A DNA stretch of 64,000 nt from Protonemura montana (GCA_947568835.1 CANOQG010000007.1:5270001-5334000); one strand, 5' to 3'. Positions 26,176 through 39,799 are shown, counted from the first letter of the stretch. Numbers and translations: made by a program. The notes: generated by a model from the sequence alone, not told the origin.

Positions 26176-27012
26176 GCCCCATGTCCTGCCCCATACCCCG
26201 CTCCATGTCCTCCCCCTGTCCTGCCTCATGTCCCATGTCCTGCCCCATGTCCTGCCCCATGTCCTGCCCCATGTCCTGCCCCATGTCCTGTCCCATGTCC
26301 TGCCCCATGTTTTGCCCCATGTCCTGTCCAATGTCCTGCCTCATGTCCTGCCCCATGTCCTGCCCCATGTCCTGTCCCATGTCCTGCCCCATGTCATGCC
26401 CCATGTCCTGCCCCATGTCCTGCCCATGTCCCATGTCCTACCCCATGTCCTGCCCTTTGTCCTGTCCCATTTCCTGCCCCATGTCCTGCCCCATGTCCTG
26501 CCCCATGTCCTGCCCCATGTCCTGCCCCATGTCTTGCCCCATGTCCCATGTCCTGCCCCATGTCCTGCCCCATGTCCTGCCCCATGTCCTTCCCTATGTC
26601 CTGTCCCATGTCCTGCCCCATGTCCTGCCCCATGTCCTGCTCCATGTCCTCCCCCTGTTATGCCCCATGTCCCATGTCCTGCCCCATGTCCTGCCCCATG
26701 TCCTGCCCCATGTCCTGCCCTATGTCTTGTCCCATGTCCTGCCCCATGTCCTGCCCCATGTCCTGCCCTATGTCCTGCCCCATGTCTTGCCCCATGTCCC
26801 ATGTCCTGCCCCATGTCCTGCCCCATGTCCTGCCCCATGTCCTGCTCCATGTCCTGCCCCATGTCCTGCCCCATGTCCCATGTCATGCCCCATGTCCTGC
26901 CCCATGTCCTGCCCCATGTCCTGTCCCATGTCCTGCTCCATGTCCTGCCCCATGTCTTGCCCCATGTCCCATGTCCTGCCTCATGTCCTGCCCCATGTCC
27001 TGCCCCATGTCC
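23720..27012 (+). repeat. Duplicated block F, copy 1 (partner about 27,501-30,793)
   Basis: The match is at an offset of 3,781 bp and includes both TAA landmarks (25,792/26,024 and 29,573/29,805) and the TGA pair (23,741/24,321 and 27,522/28,102). It overlaps the second 3,518-bp copy. It is more diverged than that pair, for example CATACCCC at 26,192 against CATGTCCC, and CATGTTCTT at 25,182 against CATGTCCTT. Confidence 0.84.
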
Positions 27013-27500
27013 TGTCCCATGTCCTGTCCCATGTCATGTCCCATGTCCTGCTCCATGTCCTGCCCCATGTCCTGCCCCATGTCCTGCCCCATGTCCTGCC
27101 CCATGTCCTGCTCCATGTCCTCCCCCTGTTATGCCCCATGTCCCATGTCCTGCCCCATGTCCTGCCCCATGTCCTTCCCCATGTCCTGCCCTATGTCTTG
27201 TCCCATGTCCTGCCCCATGTCCTTCCCTATGTCCTGTCCCATGTCCTGCCCCATGTCTTGCCCCATGTCCCATGTCCTGCCCCATGTCCTGCCCCATGTC
27301 CTGCCCCATGTCCTGCTCCATGTCCTGCCCCATCTCCTGCCCCATGTCCCATGTCATGCCCCATGTCCTGCCCCATGTCCTGCCCCATGTCCTGTCCCAT
27401 GTCCTGCTCCATGTCCTGCCCCATGTCTTGCCCCATGTCCCATGTCCTGCCTCATGTCCTGCCCCATGTCCTGCCCCATGTCCTGCCCCATGTCCTGCCC

Positions 27501-30500
27501 CATGTCCTGCCCCATGTCCTGACCCATGTCCTGCCCCATGTCCTGCCCCATGTCCTGCCGTATGTCCTGCCCCATGTCCTGCCCCATGTCCTGCTCCATG
27601 TCCTGCCCCATGTCCCATGTCCTGCCCCATGTCCTGCCCCATGTCCTGTCCCATGTCCTGCCCCATGTCCTGCCCCATGTCCTGCCCCATGTCCTGCCCC
27701 ATGTCCTGTCCCATGTCATGTCCCATGTCCTGCTCCATGTCCTGCCCCATGTCCTGCCCCATGTCCCATGTCCTGCCTCATGTCCTGCCCCATGTCCTGC
27801 CCCATGTCCTGCCCCATGTCCTGCCCCATGTCTTGCCCCATGTCCCATGTCCTGCCTCATGTCCTGCCCCATGTCCTGCCCCATGTCCTGCCCCATGTCC
27901 TGCCCCATGTCCTGCCCCATGTCCTGCCCTATGTCCTGTCCCATGTCCTGCCCCATGTCCTGCCCTATGTCCTGCCCCATGTCCTGCCCTATGTCCTGCC
28001 CCATGTCCTTCCCCATGTCCTGCTCCATGTCCTGCCCCATGTCCCATGTCCTGCCCCATGTCCTGCCCCATGTCCTGTCCCATGTCCTGCCCCATGTCCT
28101 GACCCATGTCCTGCCCCATGTCCTGCGCCATGTCCTGCCGTATGTCCTGTCCCATGTCATGTCCCATGTCCTGCTCCATGTCCTGCCCCATGTCCTGCCC
28201 CATGTCCCATGTCCTGCCTCATGTCCTGCCCCATGTCCCGCTCCATGTCCTCCCCCTGTCCTGCCTCATGTCCCATGTCCTGCCCCATGTCCTGCCCCAT
28301 GTCCTGCCCCATGTCCTGCCCCATGTCCTGTCCCATGTCCTGCCCCATGTTTTGCCCCATGTCCTGTCCAATGTCCTGCCTCATGTCCTGCCCCATGTCC
28401 TGCCCCATGTCCTGCCCCATGTCCTGCCCCATGTCCTGTCCCATGTCCTGCCCCATGTCATGCCCCATGTCCCGCCCCATGTCCTGCCCCATGTCCCATG
28501 TCATGCCCCATGTCCTGCCCCATGTCCTGCCCCATGTCCTGTCCCATGTCCTGCTCCATGTCCTGCCCCATGTCTTACCTCATGTCCCATGTCCTGCCTC
28601 ATGTCCTGCCCCATGTCCTGCCCCATATCCTGCCCCATGTCCTGCCCCATGTCCTGCCCCATGTCCTGCCCCATGTCTTGCCCCATGTCCCATGTCCTGC
28701 CCCATGTCCTGCCCCATGTCCTGCCCCATGTCCTTCCCTATGTCCTGTCCCATGTCCTGCCCCATGTCCTGCCCCATGTCCTGCTCCATGTCCTCCCCCT
28801 GTTATGCCCCATGTCCCATGTCCTGCCCCATGTCCTGCCCCATGTCCTGCCCCATGTCCTGCCCTATGTCTTGTCCCATGTCCTGCCCCATGTCCTTCCC
28901 TATGTCCTGTCCCATGTCCTGCCCCATGTCCTGCCCCATGTCCTGCCCCATGTCCTGCTCCATGTCCTTCCCCTGTCCAGCCCCATGTCCCATGTCCTGC
29001 CCCATGTCCTGCCACATGTCCTGCCCCATGTCTTGCCATATGTCCTGTCCCATGTCCTGCCCCATGTCCTGCCCTATGTCCTGCCCCATGTCCTGCCCCA
29101 TGTCCTGCTCCATGTCCTGCCCCATGTCTTGCCCCATGTCCCATGTCCTGCCTCATGTCCTGCCCCATGTCCTGCCCCATGTCCTGCCCCATGTCCTGCC
29201 CCATGTCCTGCCCCATGTCCTGCCCTATGTCCTGCCCCATGTCCTGCCCAATGTCCTGCCCTATGTCCTGTCCCATGTCCTGTCCCATGTCATGTCCCAT
29301 GTCCTGCTCCATGTCCTGCCCCATGTCCTGCCTCATGTCCTGCCCTATGTCCTGCCCCATGTCCTGCCCCATTTCCTGCTCCATGTCCTGCCCCATGTCC
29401 TGCCCCATGTCCCATGTCATGCCCCAGGTCCTGCCCCATGTCCTGCCCCATGTCCTGCCCCATGTCCTGCCCCATGTCCTGCCCTATGTCCTGTCCCATG
29501 TCCTGCCCCTTGTCCTGCCCCATGTCCTGGTACATGTCCTGCCCCATGTCCCATGTCCTGCCCCATTTCCTAACCCATGTCCTGCCCCATGTCCTGCCCC
29601 ATGTCCTGCCCCATGTCCTGCCCCATGTCCTGCCCCATGTCCTACCCCATGTCCTGCCCCATGTCCTGCCCCATGTCCTGCCCCATGTCCTGCCTCATGT
29701 CCTGCCCCATGTCTTGCACCATGTCCCACGTCCTGCCCCATGTTCTGCCCCATGTCCTGCCCCATGTCCTGCCCTATGTCCTGTCTTATGTCCTGCCCCA
29801 TGTAATGCCCCATGTCCTGCTCCATGTCCTCCCCCTGTCCTGCCCTATGTCTTATGTCCTGCTCCATGTCCTGCGTCATGTCCTGCCCCATGTCCTGCCC
29901 TATGTCCTGTCCCATGTCCTGCCCCATTTCCTGCCCCATGTCCTGCTCCATGTCCTGCCCCATGTCCTGCCCCATGTCCCGCTCCATGTCCTCCCCCTGT
30001 CCTGCCTCATGTCCCATGTCCTGCCCCATGTCCTGCCCCATGTCCTGCCCCATGTCCTGCCCCATGTCCTGTCCCATGTCCTGCCCCATGTTTTGCCCCA
30101 TGTCCTGTCCAATGTCCTGCCTCATGTCCTGCCCCATGTCCTGCCCCATGTCCTGTCCCATGTCCTGCCCCATGTCATGCCCCATGTCCTGCCCCATGTC
30201 CTGCCCATGTCCCATGTCCTACCCCATGTCCTGCCCTTTGTCCTGTCCCATTTCCTGCCCCATGTCCTGCCCCATGTCCTGCCCCATGTCCTGCCCCATG
30301 TCCTGCCCCATGTCTTGCCCCATGTCCCATGTCCTGCCCCATGTCCTGCCCCATGTCCTGCCCCATGTCCTTCCCTATGTCCTGTCCCATGTCCTGCCCC
30401 ATGTCCTGCCCCATGTCCTGCTCCATGTCCTCCCCCTGTTATGCCCCATGTCCCATGTCCTGCCCCATGTCCTGCCCCATGTCCTGCCCCATGTCCTGCC

Positions 30501-30793
30501 CTATGTCTTGTCCCATGTCCTGCCCCATGTCCTGCCCCATGTCCTGCCCTATGTCCTGCCCCATGTCTTGCCCCATGTCCCTTGTCCTGCCCCATGTCCT
30601 GCCCCATGTCCTGCCCCATGTCCTGCTCCATGTCCTGCCCCATGTCCTGCCCCATGTCCCATGTCATGCCCCATGTCCTGCCCCATGTCCTGCCCCATGT
30701 CCTGTCCCATGTCCTGCTCCATGTCCTGCCCCATGTCTTGCCCCATGTCCCATGTCCTGCCTCATGTCCTGCCCCATGTCCTGCCCCATGTCC
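27501..30793 (+). repeat. Duplicated block F, copy 2
   Basis: This is the partner of 23,720-27,012. The match ends near 27,012/30,793, where copy 1 jumps to the TGTCCCATGTCATG region and lacks about 120 bp (ten units) kept here. Between the copies, 27,013-27,500 is a patchwork of shorter pieces seen elsewhere in the array. Confidence 0.84.
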
Positions 30794-33543
30794 TGCCCCA
30801 TGTCCTGCCCCATGTCCTGCCCCATGTCCTGCCCTATGTCCTGCCCCATGTCCTGCCCCATGTCCTGCCCTATGTCCTGTCCCATGTCCTGTCCCATGTC
30901 ATGTCCCATGTCCTGCTCCATGTCCTGCCCCATGTCCTGCCCCATGTCCTGCCCCATGTCCTGCCCCATGTCCTGCTCCATGTCCTGCCCCATGTCCTGC
31001 CCCATGTCCCATGTCATGCCCCAGGTCCTGCCCCATGTCCTGCCCCATGTCCTGCCCCATGTCCTGCCCCATGTCCTGCCCTATGTCCTGTCCCATGTCC
31101 TGCCCCTTGTCCTGCCCCATGTCCTGCTACATGTCCTGCCCCATGTCCCATGTCCTGCCCCATTTCCTGCCCCATGTCCTGCCCCATGTCCTGCCCCATG
31201 TCCTGCCACATGTCCTGCCCCATGTCCTGCCCCATGTCCTGTCCCATGTCCTGCCCCATGTCCTGCCCCATGTCCTGCCCCTAGTCCTGCCCTATGTCCT
31301 GTCCCATGTCCTGCCCCATGTCCTGCCCCATGTCCTGTCCCATGTCCTGCCTCATGTCCTGCCCCATGTCCTGCCCTATGTCCTGCCCCATGTCCTGCCC
31401 CATGTCCTGTCCCATGTCCTGCCCCATGTCCTGCCCCATGTCCTGCCCCATGTCCTGCCCTATGTCCTGTCCCATGTCCTGCCCCATGTCCTGCCCCATG
31501 TCCTGCCCTATGTCCTGCCCCATGTCTTGCCCCATGTCCCATGTCCTGCCCCATGTCCTGCCCCATGTCCTGCCCCATGTCCTGCCCTATGTCCTGCCCC
31601 ATGTCCTGCCCCATTTTCTGCTCCATGTCCCGCCCCATGTCCTGCCCCATGTCCCATGTCATGCCCCATGTCCTGCCCCATGTCCTGCCCCATGTCCTGT
31701 CCCATGTCCTGCTCCATGTCCTGCCCCATGTCTTACCTCATGTCCCATGTCCTGCCTCATGTCCTGCCCCATGTCCTGCCCCATATCCTGCCCCATGTCC
31801 TGCCCCATGTCCTGCCCCATGTCCTGCCCCATGTCTTGCCCCATGTCCCATGTCCTGCCCCATGTCCTGCCCCATGTCCTGCCCCATGTCCTTCCCTATG
31901 TCCTGTCCCATGTCCTGCCCCATGTCCTGCCCCATGTCCTGATCCATGTCCTCCCCCTGTTATGCCCCATGTCCCATGTCCTGCCCCATGTCCTGCCCCA
32001 TGTCCTGCCCCATGTCCTGCCCTATGTCTTGTCCCATGTCCTGCCCCATGTCCTGCCCCATGTCCTGCCCTATGTCCTGCCCCATGTCTTGCCCCATGTC
32101 CCATGTCCTGCCCCATGTCCTGCCCCATGTCCTGCCCCATGTCCTGCTCCATGTCCTGCCCCATGTCCTGCCCCATGTCCCATGTCATGCCCCATGTCCT
32201 GCCCCATGTCCTGCCCCATGTCCTGTCCCATGTCCTGCTCCATGTCCTGCCCCATGTCTTGCCCCATGTCCCATGTCCTGCCTCATGTCCTGCCCCATGT
32301 CCTGCCCCATGTCCTGCCCCATGTCCTGCCCCATGTCCTGCCCCATGTCCTGCCCTATGTCCTGCCCCATGTCCTTCCCCATGTCCTGCTCCATGTCCTG
32401 CCCCATGTCCCATGTCCTGCCCCATGTCCTGCCCCATGTCCTGTCCCATGTCCTGCCCCATGTCCTGCCCCATGTCCTGCCCCATGTCCTGCCCCATGTC
32501 CTGCCCCATGTCCTGCCCCATGTCCTGTCCCATGTCCTGCCCCATGTCCTGCCCCATGTCCTGCCCCAAGTCCTGCCTCATGGTCTGCCCCATGTCCTGA
32601 CCCATGTCCTGCCCCATGTCCTGCCCCATGTCCTGCCGTATGTCCTGCCCCATGTCCTGCCCCATGTCCTGCTCCATGTCCTGCCCCATGTCCCATGTCC
32701 TGCCCCATGTCCTGCCCCATGTCCTGTCCCATGTCCTGCCCCATGTCCTGCCCCATGTCCTGCCCCATGTCCTGCCCCATGTCCTGTCCCATGTCATGTC
32801 CCATGTCCTGCTCCATGTCCTGCCCCATGTCCTGCCCCATGTCCCATGTCCTGCCTCATGTCCTGCCCCATGTCCTGCCCCATGTCCTGCCCCATGTCCT
32901 GCCCCATGTCTTGCCCCATGTCCCATGTCCTGCCTCATGTCCTGCCCCATGTCCTGCCCCATGTCCTGCCCCATGTCCTGCCCCGTGTCCTGCCCCATGT
33001 CCTGCCCTATGTCCTGCCCCATGTCCTGCCCCATGTCCTGCCCTATGTCCTGCCCCATGTCCTGCCCTATGTCCTGCCCCATGTCCTTCCCCATGTCCTG
33101 CTCCATGTCCTGCCCCATGTCCCATGTCCTGCCCCATGTCCTGCCCCATGTCCTGTCCCATGTCCTGCCCCATGTCCTGACCCATGTCCTGCCCCATGTC
33201 CTGCCCCATGTCCTGCCGTATGTCCTGTCCCATGTCATGTCCCATGTCCTGCTCCATGTCCTGCCCCATGTCCTGCCCCATGTCCCATGTCCTGCCTCAT
33301 GTCCTGCCCCATGTCCCGCTCCATGTCCTCCCCCTGTCCTGCCTCATGTCCCATGTCCTGCCCCATGTCCTGCCCCATGTCCTGCCCCATGTCCTGCCCC
33401 ATGTCCTGTCCCATGTCCTGCCCCATGTTTTGCCCCATGTCCTGCCCAATGTCCTGCCTCATGTCCTGCCCCATGTCCTGCCCCATGTCCTGCCCCATGT
33501 CCTGCCCCATGTCCTGTCCCATGTCCTGCCCCATGTCATGCCC
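28473..33543 (+). repeat. 5.1-kb dispersed block, third copy related to block G
   Basis: It matches 16,095-21,166. The offset is 12,378 bp before and 12,377 bp after a one-base loss at about 30,206 (CCTGCCCATG, three C instead of four). The block shares the GATC variant (31,941) and the 580-bp TGA pair (32,600 and 33,180). Private differences include CTGGTACATG near 29,528 and CCCACGTCC near 29,726. Confidence 0.86.
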
Positions 33544-33969
33544 CATGTCCTGCCCCATGTCCTGCCCCATGTCCCATGTCCTACCCCATGTCCTGCTCTT
33601 TGTCCTGTCCCATTTCCTGCCCCATGTCCTGCCCCATGTCCTGCCCCATGTCCTGCCCCATGTCCTGCCCCATGTCTTGCCCCATGTCCCATGTCCTGCC
33701 CCATGTCCTGCCCCATGTCCTGCCCCATGTCCTTCCCTATGTCCTGTCCCATGTCCTGCCCCATGTCCTGCCCCATGTCCTGCTCCATGTCCTCCCCCTG
33801 TTATGCCCCATGTCCCATGTCCTGCCCCATGTCCTGCCCCATGTCCTGCCCCATGTCCTGCCCTATGTCTTGTCCCATGTCCTGCCCCATGTCCTGCCCC
33901 ATGTCCTGCCCTATGTCCTGCCCCATGTCTTGCCCCATGTCCCATGTCCTGCCCCATGTCCTGCTCCAT

Positions 33970-36900
33970 GTCCTGTCCCATGTCCTGCCCCATGTCCTGC
34001 CCCATGTCCTGTCCCATGTCCTGCCTCATGTCCTGCCCCATGTCCTGCCCTATGTCCTGCCCCATGTCCTGCCCCATGTCCTGTCCCATGTCCTGCCCCA
34101 TGTCCTGCCCCATGTCCTGCCCCATGTCCTGCCCTATGTCCTGTCCCATGTCCTGCCCCATGTCCTGCCCCATGTCCTGCCCTATGTCCTGCCCCATGTC
34201 TTGCCCCATGTCCCATGTCCTGCCCCATGTCCTGCCCCATGTCCTGCCCCATGTCCTGCCCTATGTCCTGCCCCATGTCCTGCCCCATTTTCTGCTCCAT
34301 GTCCCGCCCCATGTCCTGCCCCATGTCCCATGTCATGCCCCATGTCCTGCCCCATGTCCTGCCCCATGTCCTGTCCCATGTCCTGCTCCATGTCCTGCCC
34401 CATGTCTTACCTCATGTCCCATGTCCTGCCTCATGTCCTGCCCCATGTCCTGCCCCATATCCTGCCCCATGTCCTGCCCCATGTCCTGCCCCATGTCCTG
34501 CCCCATGTCTTGCCCCATGTCCCATGTCCTGCCCCATGTCCTGCCCCATGTCCTGCCCCATGTCCTTCCCTATGTCCTGTCCCATGTCCTGCCCCATGTC
34601 CTGCCCCATGTCCTGCTCCATGTCCTCCCCCTGTTATGCCCCATGTCCCATGTCCTGCCCCATGTCCTGCCCCATGTCCTGCCCCATGTCCTGCCCTATG
34701 TCTTGTCCCATGTCCTGCCCCATGTCCTTCCCTATGTCCTGTCCCATGTCCTGCCCCATGTCCTGCCCCATGTCCTGCCCCATGTCCTGCTCCATGTCCT
34801 TCCCCTGTCCAGCCCCATGTCCCATGTCCTGCCCCATGTCCTGCCACATGTCCTGCCCCATGTCCTGCCATATGTCCTGTCCCATGTCCTGCCCCATGTC
34901 CTGCCCTATGTCCTGCCCCATGTCCTGCCCCATGTCCTGCTCCATGTCCTGCCCCATGTCTTGCCCCATGTCCCATGTCCTGCCTCATGTCCTGCCCCAT
35001 GTCCTGCCCCATGTCCTGCCCCATGTCCTGCCCCATGTCCTGCCCCATGTCCTGCCCTATGTCCTGCCCCATGTCCTGCCCAATGTCCTGCCCTATGTCC
35101 TGTCCCATGTCCTGTCCCATGTCATGTCCCATGTCCTGCTCCATGTCCTGCCCCATGTCCTGCCTCATGTCCTGCCCTATGTCCTGCCCCATGTCCTGCC
35201 CCATTTCCTGCTCCATGTCCTGCCCCATGTCCTGCCCCATGTCCCATGTCATGCCCCAGGTCCTGCCCCATGTCCTGCCCCATGTCCTGCCCCATGTCCT
35301 GCCCCATGTCCTGCCCTATGTCCTGTCCCATGTCCTGCCCCTTGTCCTGCCCCATGTCCTGCTACATGTCCTGCCCCATGTCCCATGTCCTGCCCCATTT
35401 CCTAACCCATGTCCTGCCCCATGTCCTGCCCCATGTCCTGCCCCATGTCCTGCCCCATGTCCTGCCCCATGTCCTACCCCATGTCCTGCCCCATGTCCTG
35501 CCCCATGTCCTGCCCCATGTCCTGCCTCATGTCCTGCCCCATGTCTTGCACCATGTCCCATGTCCTGCCCCATGTTCTGCCCCATGTCCTGCCCCATGTC
35601 CTGCCCTATGTCCTGTCTTATGTCCTGCCCCATGTAATGCCCCATGTCCTGCTCCATGTCCTCCCCCTGTCCTGCCCTATGTCTTATGTCCTGCTCCATG
35701 TCCTGCGTCATGTCCTGCCCCATGTCCTGCCCTATGTCCTGTCCCATGTCCTGCCCCATTTCCTGCCCCATGTCCTGCTCCATGTCCTGCCCCATGTCCT
35801 GCCCCATGTCCCGCTCCATGTCCTCCCCCTGTCCTGCCTCATGTCCCATGTCCTGCCCCATGTCCTGCCCCATGTCCTGCCCCATGTCCTGCCCCATGTC
35901 CTGTCCCATGTCCTGCCCCATGTTTTGCCCCATGTCCTGTCCAATGTCCTGCCTCATGTCCTGCCCCATGTCCTGCCCCATGTCCTGTCCCATGTCCTGC
36001 CCCATGTCATGCCCCATGTCCTGCCCCATGTCCTGCCCCATGTCCCATGTCCTACCCCATGTCCTGCCCTTTGTCCTGTCCCATTTCCTGCCCCATGTCC
36101 TGCCCCATGTCCTGCCCCATGTCCTGCCCCATGTCCTGCCCCATGTCTTGCCCCATGTCCCATGTCCTGCCCCATGTCCTGCCCCATGTCCTGCCCCATG
36201 TCCTTCCCTATGTCCTGTCCCATGTCCTGCCCCATGTCCTGCCCCATGTCCTGCTCCATGTCCTCCCCCTGTTATGCCCCATGTCCCATGTCCTGCCCCA
36301 TGTCCTGCCCCATGTCCTGCCCCATGTCCTGCCCTATGTCTTGTCCCATGTCCTGCCCCATGTCCTGCCCCATGTCCTGCCCTATGTCCTGCCCCATGTC
36401 TTGCCCCATGTCCCATGTCCTGCCCCATGTCCTGCCCCATGTCCTGCCCCATGTCCTGCTCCATGTCCTGCCCCATGTCCTGCCCCATGTCCCATGTCAT
36501 GCCCCATGTCCTGCCCCATGTCCTGCCCCATGTCCTGTCCCATGTCCTGCTCCATGTCCTGCCCCATGTCTTGCCCCATGTCCCATGTCCTGCCTCATGT
36601 CCTGCCCCATGTCCTGCCCCATGTCCTGCCCCATGTCCTGCCCCATGTCCTGCACCATGTCCTGCCCTATGTCCTGCCCCATGTCCTGCCCCATGTCCTG
36701 CCCTATGTCCTGTCCCATGTCCTGTCCCATGTCATGTCCCATGTCCTGCTCCATGTCCTGCCCCATGTCCTGCCCCATGTCCTGCCCCATGTCCTGCCCC
36801 ATGTCCTGCTCCATGTCCTGCCCCATGTCCTGCCCCATGTCCCATGTCATGCCCCAGGTCCTGCCCCATGTCCTGCCCCATGTCCTGCCCCATGTCCTGC

Positions 36901-39376
36901 CCCATGTTCTGCCCTATGTCCTGTCCCATGTCCTGCCCCTTGTCCTGCCCCATGTCCTGCTACATGTCCTGCCCCATGTCCCATGTCCTGCCCCATTTCC
37001 TGCCCCATGTCCTGCCCCATGTCCTGCCCCATGTCCTGCCACATGTCCTGCCCCATGTCCTGCCCCATGTCCTGTCCCATGTCCTGCCCCATGTCCTGCC
37101 CCATGTCCTGCCCCTAGTCCTGCCCTATGTCCTGTCCCATGTCCTGCCCCATGTCCTGCCCCATGTCCTGTCCCATGTCCTGCCTCATGTCCTGCCCCAT
37201 GTCCTGCCCTATGTCCTGCCCCATGTCCTGCCCCATGTCCTGTCCCATGTCCTGCCCCATGTCCTGCCCCATGTCCTGCCCCATGTCCTGCCCTATGTCC
37301 TGTCCCATGTCCTGCCCCATGTCCTGCCCAATGTCCTGCCCTATGTCCTGCCCCATGTCTTGCCCCATGTCCCATGTCCTGCCCCATGTCCTGCCCCATG
37401 TCCTGCCCCATGTCCTGCCCTATGTCCTGCCCCATGTCCTGCCCCATTTTCTGCTCCATGTCCCGCCCCATGTCCTGCCCCATGTCCCATGTCATGCCCC
37501 ATGTCCTGCCCCATGTCCTGCCCCATGTCCTGTCCCATGTCCTGCTCCATGTCCTGCCCCATGTCTTACCTCATGTCCCATGTCCTGCCTCATGTCCTGC
37601 CCCATGTCCTGCCCCATATCCTGCCCCATGTCCTGCCCCATGTCCTGCCCCATGTCCTGCCCCATGTCTTGCCCCATGTCCCATGTCCTGCCCCATGTCC
37701 TGCCCCATGTCCTGCCCCATGTCCTTCCCTATGTCCTGTCCCATGTCCTGCCCCATGTCCTGCCCCATGTCCTGATCCATGTCCTCCCCCTGTTATGCCC
37801 CATGTCCCATGTCCTGCCCCATGTCCTGCCCCATGTCCTGCCCCATGTCCTGCCCTATGTCTTGTCCCATGTCCTGCCCCATGTCCTGCCCCATGTCCTG
37901 CCCTATGTCCTGCCCCATGTCTTGCCCCATGTCCCATGTCCTGCCCCATGTCCTGCCCCATGTCCTGCCCCATGTCCTGCTCCATGTCCTGCCCCATGTC
38001 CTGCCCCATGTCCCATGTCATGCCCCATGTCCTGCCCCATGTCCTGCCCCATGTCCTGTCCCATGTCCTGCTCCATGTCCTGCCCCATGTCTTGCCCCAT
38101 GTCCCATGTCCTGCCTCATGTCCTGCCCCATGTCCTGCCCCATGTCCTGCCCCATGTCCTGCCCCATGTCCTGCCTCATGTCCTGCCCTATGTCCTGCCC
38201 CATGTCCTTCCCCATGTCCTGCTCCATGTCCTGCCCCATGTCCCATGTCCTGCCCCATGTCCTGCCCCATGTCCTGTCCCATGTCCTGCCCCATGTCCTG
38301 CCCCATGTCCTGCCCCATGTCCTGCCCCATGTCCTGCCCCATGTCCTGCCCCATGTCCTGTCCCATGTCCTGCCCCATGTCCTGCCCCATGTCCTGCCCC
38401 AAGTCCTGCCTCATGTCCTGCCCCATGTCCTGACCCATGTCCTGCCCCATGTCCTGCCCCATGTCCTGCCGTATGTCCTGCCCCATGTCCTGCCCCATGT
38501 CCTGCTCCATGTCCTGCCCCATGTCCCATGTCCTGCCCCATGTCCTGCCCCATGTCCTGTCCCATGTCCTGCCCCATGTCCTGCCCCATGTCCTGCCCCA
38601 TGTCCTGCCCCATGTCCTGTCCCATGTCATGTCCCATGTCCTGCTCCATGTCCTGCCCCATGTCCTGCCCCATGTCCCATGTCCTGCCTCATGTCCTGCC
38701 CCATGTCCTGCCCCATGTCCTGCCCCATGTCCTGCCCCATGTCTTGCCCCATGTCCCATGTCCTGCCTCATGTCCTGCCCCATGTCCTGCCCCATGTCCT
38801 GCCCCATGTCCTGCCCCATGTCCTGCCCCATGTCCTGCCCTATGTCCTGCCCCATGTCCTGCCCCATGTCCTGCCCTATGTCCTGCCCCATGTCCTGCCC
38901 TATGTCCTGCCCCATGTCCTTCCCCATGTCCTGCTCCATGTCCTGCCCCATGTCCCATGTCCTGCCCCATGTCCTGCCCCATGTCCTGTCCCATGTCCTG
39001 CCCCATGTCCTGACCCATGTCCTGCCCCATGTCCTGCCCCATGTCCTGCCGTATGTCCTGTCCCATGTCATGTCCCATGTCCTGCTCCATGTCCTGCCCC
39101 ATGTCCTGCCCCATGTCCCATGTCCTGCCTCATGTCCTGCCCCATGTCCCGCTCCATGTCCTCCCCCTGTCCTGCCTCATGTCCCATGTCCTGCCCCATG
39201 TCCTGCCCCATGTCCTGCCCCATGTCCTGCCCCATGTCCTGTCCCATGTCCTGCCCCATGTTTTGCCCCATGTCCTGTCCAATGTCCTGCCTCATGTCCT
39301 GCCCCATGTCCTGCCCCATGTCCTGCCCCATGTCCTGCCCCATGTCCTGTCCCATGTCCTGCCCCATGTCATGCCC
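33970..39376 (+). repeat. 5.4-kb dispersed higher-order block G, copy 2
   Basis: This is the partner of 15,760-21,166 at a spacing of 18,210 bp. Private changes seen include CATGTTCTG near 36,905, CCCAATG near 37,328, and CTCATGTCC near 38,410 where copy 1 has CTCATGGTC. A small number of substitutions and no indels suggest a recent long-range transfer, or a large duplication whose intervening units later changed. Confidence 0.88.
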
Positions 39377-39799
39377 CATGTCCTGCCCCATGTCCTGCCC
39401 CATGTCCCATGTCCTACCCCATGTCCTGCTCTTTGTCCTGTCCCATTTCCTGCCCCATGTCCTGCCCCATGTCCTGCCCCATGTCCTGCCCCATGTCCTG
39501 CCCCATGTCTTGCCCCATGTCCCATGTCCTGCCCCATGTCCTGCCCCATGTCCTGCCCCATGTCCTTCCCTATGTCCTGTCCCATGTCCTGCCCCATGTC
39601 CTGCCCCATGTCCTGCTCCATGTCCTCCCCCTGTTATGCCCCATGTCCCATGTCCTGCCCCATGTCCTGCCCCATGTCCTGCCCCATGTCCTGCCCTATG
39701 TCTTGTCCCATGTCCTGCCCCATGTCCTGCCCCATGTCCTGCCCTATGTCCTGCCCCATGTCTTGCCCCATGTCCCATGTCCTGCCCCATGTCCTGCTC
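35871..39799 (+). repeat. Near-triplicate 3.9-kb higher-order repeat, copy 1
   Basis: This is the first of three consecutive copies. The offset to copy 2 is 3,929 bp, then 3,905 and then 3,857. The 24- and 48-bp steps are exactly two and four whole units, lost in copy 2 near 40,700 and 41,090. It contains the last TGATCC variant (GATC at 37,774) and the TGA pair at 38,433/39,013. Its left part overlaps dispersed block G copy 2. Confidence 0.88.
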
